From JAGDZR01 sp049115695 (GTDB lineage Bacteria > Bacteroidota > Bacteroidia > Cytophagales > Cyclobacteriaceae), in the NCBI GenBank assembly GCA_049115695.1, contig JAGDZR010000013.1, positions 156,658-220,657 of the forward strand: DNA of 64,000 bases, given 5' to 3'. Below are positions 35,871 to 44,144 of the stretch, piece by piece (within the stretch, counting starts at the first letter, position 1; every line of letters starts with the position of its first letter). The position numbers were made by a program, and so were the translations under genes. The notes beneath the pieces are model-generated. The model was not told the DNA's origin. It saw nothing but the letters and a program-made list of their open reading frames with translations, and did not search any database.

Positions 35871-36221
35871 ATGGGTAAAGTTTCACTTGAGGGAATGGAG
35901 TTTTATGCCAGGCACGGCTATTACCCTGAAGAAAGAATTATTGGCAACAAGTACAGTGTAGATGTGACATTGGAAGTCGACATGGAGTTGGCAGCTGTAT
36001 CTGACAAACTCGAAGGAACTGTTGATTATGAAAAAGTTTATGAAATTGTCGCTGAAGTCATGAGTATTGATGCATTATTACTGGAACATTTAGCTGGTAA
36101 GATCATCAACTCGTTGAAAGAGCACTTCCCCAAAGTCGGAACCTGTACTGTCAAGGTTAGCAAGTATAACCCACCTATCAAGGGACTTTGTCAACGTGCG
36201 GTTGTCGAATTGCAAGGTTAA
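35871..36221 (+). CDS. folB: Dihydroneopterin aldolase
   Basis: Folate-pathway aldolase, cleaving 7,8-dihydroneopterin. The 116 residues show the family start (GKVSLEGMEFYARHGYYPEER with catalytic-region residues), the conserved Glu of TVDYEKVYE and the C-terminal KYNPPIKG motif. I use the ATG at 35871; a TTG two codons earlier is possible. It is the third gene of the WD40-DivIVA-folB unit and ends by sharing bases with the stop codon of the convergent HesB-like gene. Confidence 0.93.
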   Translation: MGKVSLEGMEFYARHGYYPEERIIGNKYSVDVTLEVDMELAAVSDKLEGTVDYEKVYEIVAEVMSIDALLLEHLAGKIINSLKEHFPKVGTCTVKVSKYNPPIKGLCQRAVVELQG

Positions 36222-36514
36222 TTTTCAGGATCACCAACCACGAACCCTCTGGCATCAGATCCTTCATAAAAATCCACCTGCTTGTCAATCAAATACATCA
36301 GCTCTGCTTTTTTGATGTAGACAGGTACATCATCTATTATGTAAGTCAAGTCAGTGGTTGAGACTTTATCAAATCCTAAAGTAAAGTTTACTCCTGCACA
36401 TCCTTGTCCTCCCTTAACACCAATTCTCAATCCATAGTCATCAGGGATGCCTTTCTTTTCAAGAATTACCTTGATTTCTTCAATGGCCTTCGGTGTTATG
36501 GATACAGGAATCAT
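36218..36514 (-). CDS. HesB/IscA-fold protein lacking the C-terminal CxC
   Basis: The 98-residue protein has the IscA/SufA/ErpA fold signature (TPKAIEEIKVIL, IGVKGGQGCAG) with one Cys at residue 39. Canonical A-type carriers have two more Cys residues in a C-terminal CGCG; here that end reads DARGFVVGDPEN with none. It therefore probably does not bind an iron-sulfur cluster in the usual way, though shorter relatives of this type are known. Its stop interlocks with the folB stop. Confidence 0.85.
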   Translation of the reverse strand: MIPVSITPKAIEEIKVILEKKGIPDDYGLRIGVKGGQGCAGVNFTLGFDKVSTTDLTYIIDDVPVYIKKAELMYLIDKQVDFYEGSDARGFVVGDPEN

Positions 36515-36531
36515 TTAGCAAAAGAATTGTA

Positions 36532-36539
36532 TAATTTTG
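36532..36539 (+). promoter_or_regulatory. Putative -7 box upstream of the membrane-protein/YkvA pair
   Basis: TAATTTTG fits TAnnTTTG and ends 28 bases before the ATG at 36568. The -33 element is not clear. Confidence 0.4.
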
Positions 36540-36567
36540 AAACATCACGCATGACAAACTAATTCAT

Positions 36568-37083
36568 ATGGATACTGTAATTGATTTGATCAAAGTCTTG
36601 GGCCCGGCACTCATTGTGCTTTACGCTGTTTTTCTAATGATGAGATCATTTCTAAATAATAGATTAGAAGAGAGTCGATTAGACCTGCAACAAAAAAGCA
36701 GAGAAATAACATTGCCTATTCGGCTACAAGCCTATGAGAGAATCACCTTATTGCTTGAGCGAATTACGCCAGCAAATGTTGTTTCTCGTCTCAACAAACC
36801 GGATCTAACTTCGTCAGACCTCATGCATATTCTGATCAAAGAGATTCGGGAAGAGTACAGTCACAACTTATCTCAGCAATTGTATATGTCTGATGAGGCG
36901 TGGACATATGTTTCTGGAGCAGTGGAAGACACCATAACAATCATCAACGAAGCGGCGAGGACTGTGGAGCCGGAAAGTAAAAGTGTAGAGTTGGCAAAGG
37001 TCATTTTTGAAAAATCGATCAATAACAATTCACTGGTAAATGCGTTGGCATATATCAAGAATGAGATTAGAGGGGTGTTTTAA
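36568..37083 (+). CDS. Single-helix membrane protein, function unknown
   Basis: The 171-residue product has one N-terminal membrane helix (about 8-27, VLGPALIVLYAVFLMM) and a cytoplasmic helical domain with a conserved-looking block around LPIRLQAYERITLLLERI. I do not recognise a named family, although similar proteins seem common in Bacteroidota. The stop overlaps the YkvA-like gene start (TAATG), so the two are translationally coupled. Confidence 0.75.
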   Translation: MDTVIDLIKVLGPALIVLYAVFLMMRSFLNNRLEESRLDLQQKSREITLPIRLQAYERITLLLERITPANVVSRLNKPDLTSSDLMHILIKEIREEYSHNLSQQLYMSDEAWTYVSGAVEDTITIINEAARTVEPESKSVELAKVIFEKSINNNSLVNALAYIKNEIRGVF

Positions 37084-37487
37084 TGGACCAGAAAGTAGAG
37101 AAAATATTTAATAAAGCTAAGAAGGCTGTCAATGAGAATGAGCGACTCAACAATCTGATCACCGAGGCGACAGAAAAAATCAAGACCAGCAAATTTGATA
37201 ATAACTACTTTTCCGAGTTGGTAGAGTATGTTGGATTAATGTCCAGAATGGTGCTGGCCCATCTCAAGGGTGAGTATCGGGCCTTTTCGAATAAGTCGCT
37301 GTTGATGATGGTTTTTGGTCTACTCTACTTTATTACACCAACTGATTTGATACCTGACTTCATGCCTGGTCTGGGTTTCGCAGATGACATTTCCATTATT
37401 TACTATATCATCAAAACCATTCGTGAAGATGTAATAGCATTTCAGGAATGGGAAAACTCAGTGGTGGAGATAGAAAATAATCAGTAA
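37083..37487 (+). CDS. YkvA/DUF1232-family protein
   Basis: The 134-residue product has an N-terminal charged helical part and the DUF1232 hallmark LLYFITPTDLIPDFMPGLGFADD (about 79-101), with probably one or two membrane-associated helices. The family's role is unknown. It is coupled to the preceding membrane-protein gene by a TAATG overlap. Confidence 0.87.
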   Translation: MDQKVEKIFNKAKKAVNENERLNNLITEATEKIKTSKFDNNYFSELVEYVGLMSRMVLAHLKGEYRAFSNKSLLMMVFGLLYFITPTDLIPDFMPGLGFADDISIIYYIIKTIREDVIAFQEWENSVVEIENNQ

Positions 37488-37516
37488 ATTTCCATTATCA
37501 TAAATACCTGTAAGCT

Positions 37517-38191
37517 ATGACTCAAAAAACTGCTTTGATTGCTGGTGCAACTGGTTTGGTTGGACAAGAGCTAGTCACACAAATCAGTAATGGAAATCTC
37601 TATCAAAAGGTAATTGTCCTGAGTCGTCGTGAAATGACGATTGAAGATGATAGGTTTCAGGTGGTAGTCGTGGATTTTGATAAGCTGGATGATTACACGG
37701 AATTATTTGATGTCAACCATATCTATTGCTGTTTGGGTACGACCATGAAGCAGGCCGGTAGCAAAGAGTTGTTTAAGCGAATTGATGTGGACTACCCTGT
37801 AAAAATGGCCGAAATTTCCAAAGAAAAAGAAAATTTTGAAGCGTATTTCATTGTTACAGCTGTTGGCTCCAATCCAGACTCGCCACTTTTTTACAATCAG
37901 GTCAAAGGTGAAGTTGAAAAGGCCTTGAAAGAAATGGAAATCAATTCCCTAAATATTTTTCAACCTTCATTGCTCCTTGGGAAAAGGAAAGATTTCCGAC
38001 TTTGGGAGGAAGTGGCTAAAGGATTTGCATCATTCCTATCATTCTTTGTGGTGGGTACTCGCCGAGTTCATATCTGGTCGATTAAGGGTGAGGAAGTGGC
38101 GCGTTGTATGCTGAAAGTAGCGGCATATACTGTTCCTGGAACTCATGTTTACAAGCCCAAAGAAATGATTTCTTTGGCTCATCGTCCATAA
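37517..38191 (+). CDS. NAD(P)-binding Rossmann-fold protein (TIP30/oxidoreductase type)
   Basis: The 224 residues open on a dinucleotide motif GATGLVGQEL and continue with a YCCLGTTMKQAGS segment and VTAVGSNPDS, typical of atypical SDRs resembling TIP30/HTATIP2 and related NAD(P)H-binding proteins. No substrate can be assigned. It ends three bases before dtd, probably in the same transcript. Confidence 0.8.
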   Translation: MTQKTALIAGATGLVGQELVTQISNGNLYQKVIVLSRREMTIEDDRFQVVVVDFDKLDDYTELFDVNHIYCCLGTTMKQAGSKELFKRIDVDYPVKMAEISKEKENFEAYFIVTAVGSNPDSPLFYNQVKGEVEKALKEMEINSLNIFQPSLLLGKRKDFRLWEEVAKGFASFLSFFVVGTRRVHIWSIKGEEVARCMLKVAAYTVPGTHVYKPKEMISLAHRP

Positions 38192-38194
38192 TCT

Positions 38195-38647
38195 GTGATT
38201 GCAGTCATTCAAAGAGTTTCTTCAGCCAAAGTAGAAATTGATCAGAAAGTCGCAGGAAAGATCGATCAGGGATTGTTGGTGTTGGTTGGAATCGAAGAAG
38301 CCGATGAACAGGCTGATATTGTCTGGTTGTCCAAGAAGATTGCCAATCTCAGGATTTTTTCCGATGAGGAGGATAAAATGAACTTAAGTTTGGTAGATGT
38401 AAATGGAGAATTGCTGGTGGTGAGCCAGTTTACACTTCACGCCAGCACTAAAAAAGGCAACAGACCTTCTTACATCAAAGCTGCTGGCCAAGATATTGCA
38501 ATACCTCTTTATGAAGCGTTTGTCAAAGAACTGGGCAGTCACATTGAAAAACCTGTTCAGACAGGTGAGTTTGGAGCAGATATGCAAGTTCAATTGGAGA
38601 ATGATGGCCCTGTAACCATCATCATCGACACAAAGGATAAAAAGTAA
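38195..38647 (+). CDS. dtd: D-aminoacyl-tRNA deacylase
   Basis: Removes D-amino acids and glycine from mischarged tRNAs. The start is a GTG at 38195, supported by the family N-terminus IAVIQRVSSA. Both catalytic motifs are seen: SQFTLHA and the cross-subunit Gly-Pro motif in NDGPVTI. At 150 residues it is normal. It follows the Rossmann-fold gene by three bases. A short GGCT-AGA-AGCC stem with four T follows the stop codon, a weak terminator at best. Confidence 0.93.
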   Translation: MIAVIQRVSSAKVEIDQKVAGKIDQGLLVLVGIEEADEQADIVWLSKKIANLRIFSDEEDKMNLSLVDVNGELLVVSQFTLHASTKKGNRPSYIKAAGQDIAIPLYEAFVKELGSHIEKPVQTGEFGADMQVQLENDGPVTIIIDTKDKK

Positions 38648-38683
38648 TACAGGGCTAGAAGCCTTTTCATTATTCTATTGTGC

Positions 38684-38691
38684 TATTTTTG
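38684..38691 (+). promoter_or_regulatory. Putative -7 box of lepA
   Basis: TATTTTTG fits TAnnTTTG, 22 bases before the lepA ATG at 38714. TTTT lies 16 bases upstream, a weak -33. Confidence 0.4.
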
Positions 38692-38713
38692 CACCTCTTT
38701 TTTCAAAGATCAT

Positions 38714-40504
38714 ATGAAAAACATCCGCAACTTTTGCATCATCGCGCACATCGACCATGGAAAAAGCACCTTGGCAGACAGACTGTTGGAGCATACCCAG
38801 ACAGTCACCGACAGGCAGATGCAGGCTCAGTTGCTGGACAACATGGACTTAGAGAGAGAGCGCGGCATTACCATCAAAAGTCATGCGATTCAAATGAATT
38901 TCGGATATGATGACGAGATTTACACGCTTAACTTAATCGACACCCCTGGCCATGTGGATTTTTCTTATGAGGTTTCGCGATCCATAGCGGCATGCGAAGG
39001 TGCTTTACTGGTAGTAGACGCATCGCAAGGGATTGAAGCACAGACGATATCCAATCTATACCTGGCAATTGATCACGATCTGGAAGTCATTCCGGTTTTG
39101 AATAAAATAGACCTGCCAGGTGCAATGCCCGATGAAGTATCTGATCAGATCATTGATTTGATTGGATGTAAAAAAGAGGACATCATACACGCCAGCGCCA
39201 AAGAAGGGCTGGGAATACAAGATATTTTAGAAGCGATTGTTCATCGCGTTCCGGCACCTTCTGGTGACCCCAAGGAGCCATTGCAGGCCATGATCTTTGA
39301 TTCAGTCTTTAATTCATATAGAGGGATTGAAGTCTACTTCAGGGTATTCAACGGTGAAATCAATAAAGGAGACAAGGTGAAATTTGTTAATACCGGGAAG
39401 TCTTACGAAGCGGATGAAATCGGTGTTTTGAGGTTGGAACATGAGCCGAAAAAATCAATTTCAGCGGGTAACGTTGGTTATTTGATTTCAGGGATCAAAG
39501 TAGCCAAGGAAGTGAAGGTTGGGGATACGATCACCCATGTAGATCGACCGACATCCAATCTTGTGAAGGGGTTTGAGGATGTTAAGCCCATGGTTTTTGC
39601 AGGTATTTACCCAGTTGAAACAAGTGAGTTTGAAGAGCTCAGGGCAAGCATGGAGAAGCTTCAGTTGAATGATGCTTCGCTAGTTTGGGAGCCAGAAACA
39701 TCTATGGCGCTGGGCTTTGGCTTTAGATGTGGCTTTCTCGGAATGCTGCACATGGAAATTGTCCAAGAACGATTGGAGAGGGAATTTGACATGACCGTTA
39801 TCACCACAGTACCTTCTGTGGAGTTTCATGCGATTGGGACGGACGGCAGAGTCACTTCTGTTAGCGCACCTTCAGAAATGCCCGAACCCAATACCATTTC
39901 ACACGTCGAAGAACCATTTATCAGAGCTCAGATCATTTCCAAATCGGAGTTCGTTGGACCCATTATTGGGCTCTGCATTGATAAAAGAGGAGAAATCAAA
40001 AATCAAGTTTATCTGACCAGTGATCGGGTTGAGTTGACTTTTGAATTACCACTGGCGGAGATAGTATTTGACTTCTTTGATAGATTGAAAACCATTTCCA
40101 GAGGATATGCCTCTTTGGATTATGAATTGATAGGCTATAGAAAATCAACATTAGTCAAGCTGGATATCATGCTCAATGGAGACAAGGTAGATGCCTTATC
40201 CGCGATTGTGCATAGAGATAAGGCATATGAATGGGGTAAACGACTTTGTGAAAAACTTAGAGGGTTGTTGCCAAGACAGATGTTTGAAATTGCTATACAG
40301 GCAGCAATTGGGACAAAGGTGATTGCAAGAGAAACCGTCAAAGCGATGCGTAAAAACGTATTGGCCAAATGTTATGGCGGAGATATTTCGAGAAAGAGGA
40401 AATTGCTGGAAAAGCAGAAAAAAGGTAAGAAAAGAATGAGGCAGGTGGGAAATGTGGAGATTCCTCAGGAGGCTTTCATGGCAGTATTGAAATTAGACGA
40501 CTAA
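38714..40504 (+). CDS. lepA: Elongation factor 4 (LepA)
   Basis: Ribosome-associated GTPase that back-translocates or remodels stalled ribosomes. The start at 38714 opens on MKNIRNFCIIAHIDHGKST with the G1 motif AHIDHGKS (11-18); an earlier in-frame ATG at 38678 would add 12 residues and overlap the promoter. The GIT effector region, DTPGHVDF and NKIDLPGA motifs follow, then the LepA-specific C-terminal domain with RKKLL-like KRKLLEKQKKGKKRMRQ. 596 residues is typical. folD begins four bases later. Confidence 0.97.
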   Translation: MKNIRNFCIIAHIDHGKSTLADRLLEHTQTVTDRQMQAQLLDNMDLERERGITIKSHAIQMNFGYDDEIYTLNLIDTPGHVDFSYEVSRSIAACEGALLVVDASQGIEAQTISNLYLAIDHDLEVIPVLNKIDLPGAMPDEVSDQIIDLIGCKKEDIIHASAKEGLGIQDILEAIVHRVPAPSGDPKEPLQAMIFDSVFNSYRGIEVYFRVFNGEINKGDKVKFVNTGKSYEADEIGVLRLEHEPKKSISAGNVGYLISGIKVAKEVKVGDTITHVDRPTSNLVKGFEDVKPMVFAGIYPVETSEFEELRASMEKLQLNDASLVWEPETSMALGFGFRCGFLGMLHMEIVQERLEREFDMTVITTVPSVEFHAIGTDGRVTSVSAPSEMPEPNTISHVEEPFIRAQIISKSEFVGPIIGLCIDKRGEIKNQVYLTSDRVELTFELPLAEIVFDFFDRLKTISRGYASLDYELIGYRKSTLVKLDIMLNGDKVDALSAIVHRDKAYEWGKRLCEKLRGLLPRQMFEIAIQAAIGTKVIARETVKAMRKNVLAKCYGGDISRKRKLLEKQKKGKKRMRQVGNVEIPQEAFMAVLKLDD

Positions 40505-40508
40505 ACGA

Positions 40509-41384
40509 ATGAGTGAGATATTAGATGGTCGAAAAGTATCCGGTGAGATTAAAAAAGAGATTGCCGAAAAAGTAGAAAACCTTAAGGAGAAAGGTAAAAG
40601 AGCGCCACATCTCGCCATCATCCTGACGGGTGATGATGGTGCCAGCCACACCTACGTCAATGCAAAGATCAAAGCGTGTAAAGCGGTAGGATTCGACTAC
40701 ACCTTGATGCAATTTGCCAAGACGATTTCTGAGGAAAAGCTTTGCAAGCATATCGAACAACTAAATGATGACGAGGACATTGATGGATTCATTGTTCAAC
40801 TGCCTTTGCCAGAACATATCTCAGTCGAGACAATTACCGAAAAGATCTCACCTGTAAAGGACGTTGATGGGTTTTGTAATCAAAATTTTGGATCAATCGT
40901 TTCGGACAGCCCGCTGATATTACCAGCCACACCATTCGGAGTAATGGAATTACTGAGGAGATATAAGGTTGAAACAAAAGGGAAAAACTGTGTTGTAGTA
41001 GGAGCTAGCCGGATAGTAGGGGCTCCATTAAGTCTGCTATTGTTAGATCAAGGATTGGCCACTGTAACAGTCTGCCACAAGTACACGGAAGATTTGACGT
41101 CTCATACGCAAAAAGCGGATATTTTGATCGTAGCGGTTGGAAAGCCGGGATTGATTACTGCCGATATGGTAAAAGAGGGATCCATCATAGTCGACGTAGG
41201 CACAACCAGAGTTGAAGATGCCAGTCGACCAAGCGGCTTTAGATTAAGTGGTGATGTCGATTATGAAGGAGTAGCACCTAAAACTAAAATGATAACACCA
41301 GTTCCTGGTGGCGTTGGACCAATGACCATTGCTTCTTTGTTACTGAATACCTTAAAAGCTTATGAAACCCAGCACATTGGATAA
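40509..41384 (+). CDS. folD: Bifunctional methylene-THF dehydrogenase/methenyl-THF cyclohydrolase
   Basis: Interconverts one-carbon folate forms using NADP. Catalytic Tyr49 and Lys53 (YVNAK) are present, with QLPLPEH, the NADP-binding GASRIVGAP and the C-terminal PGGVGPMT. At 291 residues it is full length. It follows lepA by four bases and overlaps queE by 23 bases in another frame. Confidence 0.96.
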   Translation: MSEILDGRKVSGEIKKEIAEKVENLKEKGKRAPHLAIILTGDDGASHTYVNAKIKACKAVGFDYTLMQFAKTISEEKLCKHIEQLNDDEDIDGFIVQLPLPEHISVETITEKISPVKDVDGFCNQNFGSIVSDSPLILPATPFGVMELLRRYKVETKGKNCVVVGASRIVGAPLSLLLLDQGLATVTVCHKYTEDLTSHTQKADILIVAVGKPGLITADMVKEGSIIVDVGTTRVEDASRPSGFRLSGDVDYEGVAPKTKMITPVPGGVGPMTIASLLLNTLKAYETQHIG

Positions 41385-42000
41385 AAAATTGAAAGTTTCA
41401 ACCAGCGCATTGCCGGTGATGGAGGCTTTTGAGACCATTCAGGGCGAAGGATTTCACACTGGAAGGGCAGCATATTTCTTAAGACTTGCCGGGTGCGATG
41501 TGGGCTGTCACTGGTGTGATGTAAAAGAGAGCTGGGATGCCAGCCAACACCCAAGTTTGGGAACGGATACTATCATTTCTGATATGAGTCATTGTCCGGC
41601 AGAGATTGTGGTAGTTACCGGAGGCGAACCTTTGATGCACGATCTTGACATCCTGACACAAGCTATCAAGTCCTTAAACAAACAAACGCATATCGAAACC
41701 GCTGGCGTATATCCAATAACTGGTGATTGGGATTGGTTGTGCTTTTCTCCAAAAAAATTCAAACCAGCACTTGCCGAGTATTATGATCGAGCAGATGAGC
41801 TCAAGGTGGTGATTTATAACCAGTCAGATTTTAAGTGGGCAGAAGAGCATGCCAGTAAAATGAATGCCCAATCAAAACTTTTCCTTCAACCTGAGTGGGG
41901 CAAGAAAGATGAAATGCTACCGTTAATTGTAGATTATATCAAACAAAACCCTAGGTGGCAGGTATCTTTACAAACACACAAGTACATGAATATTCCGTAA
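41362..42000 (+). CDS. queE: 7-carboxy-7-deazaguanine synthase
   Basis: Radical SAM enzyme of the queuosine pathway. The cluster motif is Cys45-x3-Cys49-x2-Cys52 (CDVGCHWC), followed by VTGGEPLMH; FETIQGEG at 23-30 precedes it. At 212 residues it is in the normal range. The start overlaps folD by 23 bases and the stop shares one base with the next start (TAATG at 41998-42002). queD lies at 54434. Confidence 0.94.
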   Translation: MKPSTLDKKLKVSTSALPVMEAFETIQGEGFHTGRAAYFLRLAGCDVGCHWCDVKESWDASQHPSLGTDTIISDMSHCPAEIVVVTGGEPLMHDLDILTQAIKSLNKQTHIETAGVYPITGDWDWLCFSPKKFKPALAEYYDRADELKVVIYNQSDFKWAEEHASKMNAQSKLFLQPEWGKKDEMLPLIVDYIKQNPRWQVSLQTHKYMNIP

Positions 42001-43895
42001 TGAGATTTTTTTGCCTCCTGTTAGGTTTGGTATTGGTGTTCCCGTCGTTCGGACAAGGGAAATACTCTACAGACGACAAAAAGGCAATCAAACTCTACCT
42101 CAAAGGCAATGAGTTGGTTAAAGCTCGTGACTTTGAAGGAGGTATTGAGCTGATCAAGAAAGCAGTAAACCGCGATCCTGAGTTCAATGAAGCGTATTGG
42201 AGACTCGGCGGACTATATCATACATTGGCACAGCCTGATTCTTCCTTTAGTAATTATGTCAAATTCTGGAATGCTGTTGATCGAGGTAAGCTGACCTCAG
42301 CAACTGTAGTCTTTGTTGCAAACCTGATGTTTGACAGAGGCAGATATGCAGAGGCAATGGAGGCAATTGAGATCCTAAAAGCAAAATATCGTGACGTATA
42401 TATAAAAGAGAATTTGCTAGCGAGCAGCGTTGAATATGCTGTTAAGAACGCCAGAGTAAATTCACTTAAAGTGAGCGAACTGCCACCTCAGGTAAACAGA
42501 TTCTACACACAGTATTTCCCTGCATTGACCATAGACGGAAGCAATATTTTCTTCACAGGCAGAAAGGGTATTGGGTATACCTACGATGAAGATATTTATC
42601 ACGCACGACTTGAAAATGGCGAATGGACAGAGGCGACATCTGTTTCAAACAGTATCAATTCAGCATTTAATGAAGGCGCCTGTACAATCTCTGCAGATGG
42701 AAGAACATTGATTTTCACACTGTGCGAAGAAGGTGAAGGATTTGGTAGCTGTGACCTATATATAAGTAAGCGCAATGGGATGGTTTGGAGCAAAGCGGAG
42801 AATATGGGTGAGGTGATCAATTCCAAATATTGGGATTCTCAACCTAGCATAAGCGCTGATGGGAGTAAACTCTATTTTGTTTCCAACAGACCTGGAGGTA
42901 AAGGCAAGCGGGATATATGGCGATCGATGAATCAGGGTGAGAGTTGGACCAAGCCTGAAAACCTTGGCCGTAGCATTAATTCTTCAGGAGATGAAACAAC
43001 ACCATTTATTCATGTCAATAACAAAACATTGTTTTTTGCCACAGATGGGAAGGTAGGTTTTGGGGGGCATGACCTTTTTATCACCAATTATGAGGATTCT
43101 GTTTGGTCAGAGCCTATCAATTGTGGACCGTCCATCAACGACCATAATGATCAGCTGTCAATGATTATTACTGTTGACGGACGCAAGGGTTATTATGCAC
43201 AGGAATATAAAAACAAGTTTAACAGGTTAATCAGCAAACTGGTGGTGGTAGATCTACCGGATTCATTACTGACTGTCGAGTCTTCCTATGTAACCGGTCG
43301 GGTGAGAGATGCTGAAACCAAACGCCCAATTGCTGCACAGGTACAATTATATGACCTGGAGAATGGATCAAAAAGCTATGGAACTACATCTGATCCTGTG
43401 TCAGGTAAGTATTTTTTCGTATTAAATCAGGGATCAGATTACGGGGCTTATGTTACCTCTGAAGGATATTTATTTGAAGATTTTCACTTTCAGACGAGTG
43501 AAATCAATGCATTTGATCCGGATACAATTGACATTTATCTTAATCCTATAAAATCAGGGATGTCTCTTACCCTTGAGAATATCTATTTTGAACTGGATAG
43601 CTACGAAATAAGTGAAAAATCCAAGTCAGAATTAGATGTAATCTCTACTTTCTTAAAGGAGAATGACGTGGAGGTCGAAATATCCGGACATACGGATAAT
43701 ACTGGATTAGCAGAGTATAATATGAATTTGTCCTTGAAGCGTGCAAAATCGGTTTACCAGTTCTTAATCAGGTCTGGTGTGTCTGCTGATAGGCTCAATT
43801 TCAAAGGATATGGCGCTACGCGCCCATTGTTTGCTGCAGAAAACGATCAATATCTGAACAGAAGAATAGAATTTCTGATAATAAGTGCGAAATAG
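42000..43895 (+). CDS. TPR/PD40/OmpA-family outer-membrane protein
   Basis: The start at 42000 gives a signal peptide (RFFCLLLGLVLVFPSFGQ); an upstream in-frame start would read into queE. In order: TPR-like helices (about 30-170), PD40 propeller repeats (about 175-430, for example FTGRKGIGYTYDEDIYHA and SADGSKLYFVSNRPGGKG), a carboxypeptidase-regulatory-like fold (about 435-520) and a C-terminal OmpA peptidoglycan-binding domain (ISGHTDNTG and DLNFKGYG-type region, ending in LNRRIEFLI). Such proteins are widespread in Bacteroidota and anchor the outer membrane to the cell wall. It is coupled to queE by TAATG. Confidence 0.92.
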   Translation: MRFFCLLLGLVLVFPSFGQGKYSTDDKKAIKLYLKGNELVKARDFEGGIELIKKAVNRDPEFNEAYWRLGGLYHTLAQPDSSFSNYVKFWNAVDRGKLTSATVVFVANLMFDRGRYAEAMEAIEILKAKYRDVYIKENLLASSVEYAVKNARVNSLKVSELPPQVNRFYTQYFPALTIDGSNIFFTGRKGIGYTYDEDIYHARLENGEWTEATSVSNSINSAFNEGACTISADGRTLIFTLCEEGEGFGSCDLYISKRNGMVWSKAENMGEVINSKYWDSQPSISADGSKLYFVSNRPGGKGKRDIWRSMNQGESWTKPENLGRSINSSGDETTPFIHVNNKTLFFATDGKVGFGGHDLFITNYEDSVWSEPINCGPSINDHNDQLSMIITVDGRKGYYAQEYKNKFNRLISKLVVVDLPDSLLTVESSYVTGRVRDAETKRPIAAQVQLYDLENGSKSYGTTSDPVSGKYFFVLNQGSDYGAYVTSEGYLFEDFHFQTSEINAFDPDTIDIYLNPIKSGMSLTLENIYFELDSYEISEKSKSELDVISTFLKENDVEVEISGHTDNTGLAEYNMNLSLKRAKSVYQFLIRSGVSADRLNFKGYGATRPLFAAENDQYLNRRIEFLIISAK

Positions 43896-43903
43896 GCACT
43901 TAT
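43881..43903 (+). terminator. Weak hairpin spanning the OmpA-family stop codon
   Basis: ATAAGTGC and GCACTTAT form an eight-bp stem with a seven-base loop that contains the TAG stop codon. No T tract follows, so its role as a terminator is doubtful. Confidence 0.3.
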
Positions 43904-44071
43904 TATTAATAAAGTTGACTCCAAATAATTGCTTGAATAAGTACAACTACGTAGACTAATATTTGGTGGTCCTTTCGATGTTGCGGGTTTTTGGCCTGAA
44001 TCGTTTCGAAAAAGACTCATTTCTAAGAATATTTCAATTTTTCGCGGGCTACAATAAAGATTTACTTGCTT

Positions 44072-44101
44072 TTTTGATATTAACAAAATGTTATAATTTT
44101 A
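44072..44101 (+). promoter_or_regulatory. Possible promoter of the SusCD-like unit
   Basis: TTTTG at 44072-44076 and TAATTTTA at 44094-44101 (one mismatch to TAnnTTTG) are 17 bases apart. It lies in the 249-base, very AT-rich leader before the SusC-like ATG at 44145. No other gene is visible in that leader. Confidence 0.35.
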
Positions 44102-44144
44102 GTGCTGGATAATATAATGTTCACTTTTTAAAACCAATTTTAAT

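Noticed and set aside
43847..44086. 79-codon minus-strand frame reaching into the leader of the SusC-like gene
   Set aside because: Half of it is antisense to the conserved OmpA domain and no promoter or domain supports it.
43896..44144. Possible riboswitch or small RNA in the leader of the SusC-like gene
   Set aside because: AT-rich, with no stable stem and no conserved riboswitch core that I can see; only a weak promoter is supported.
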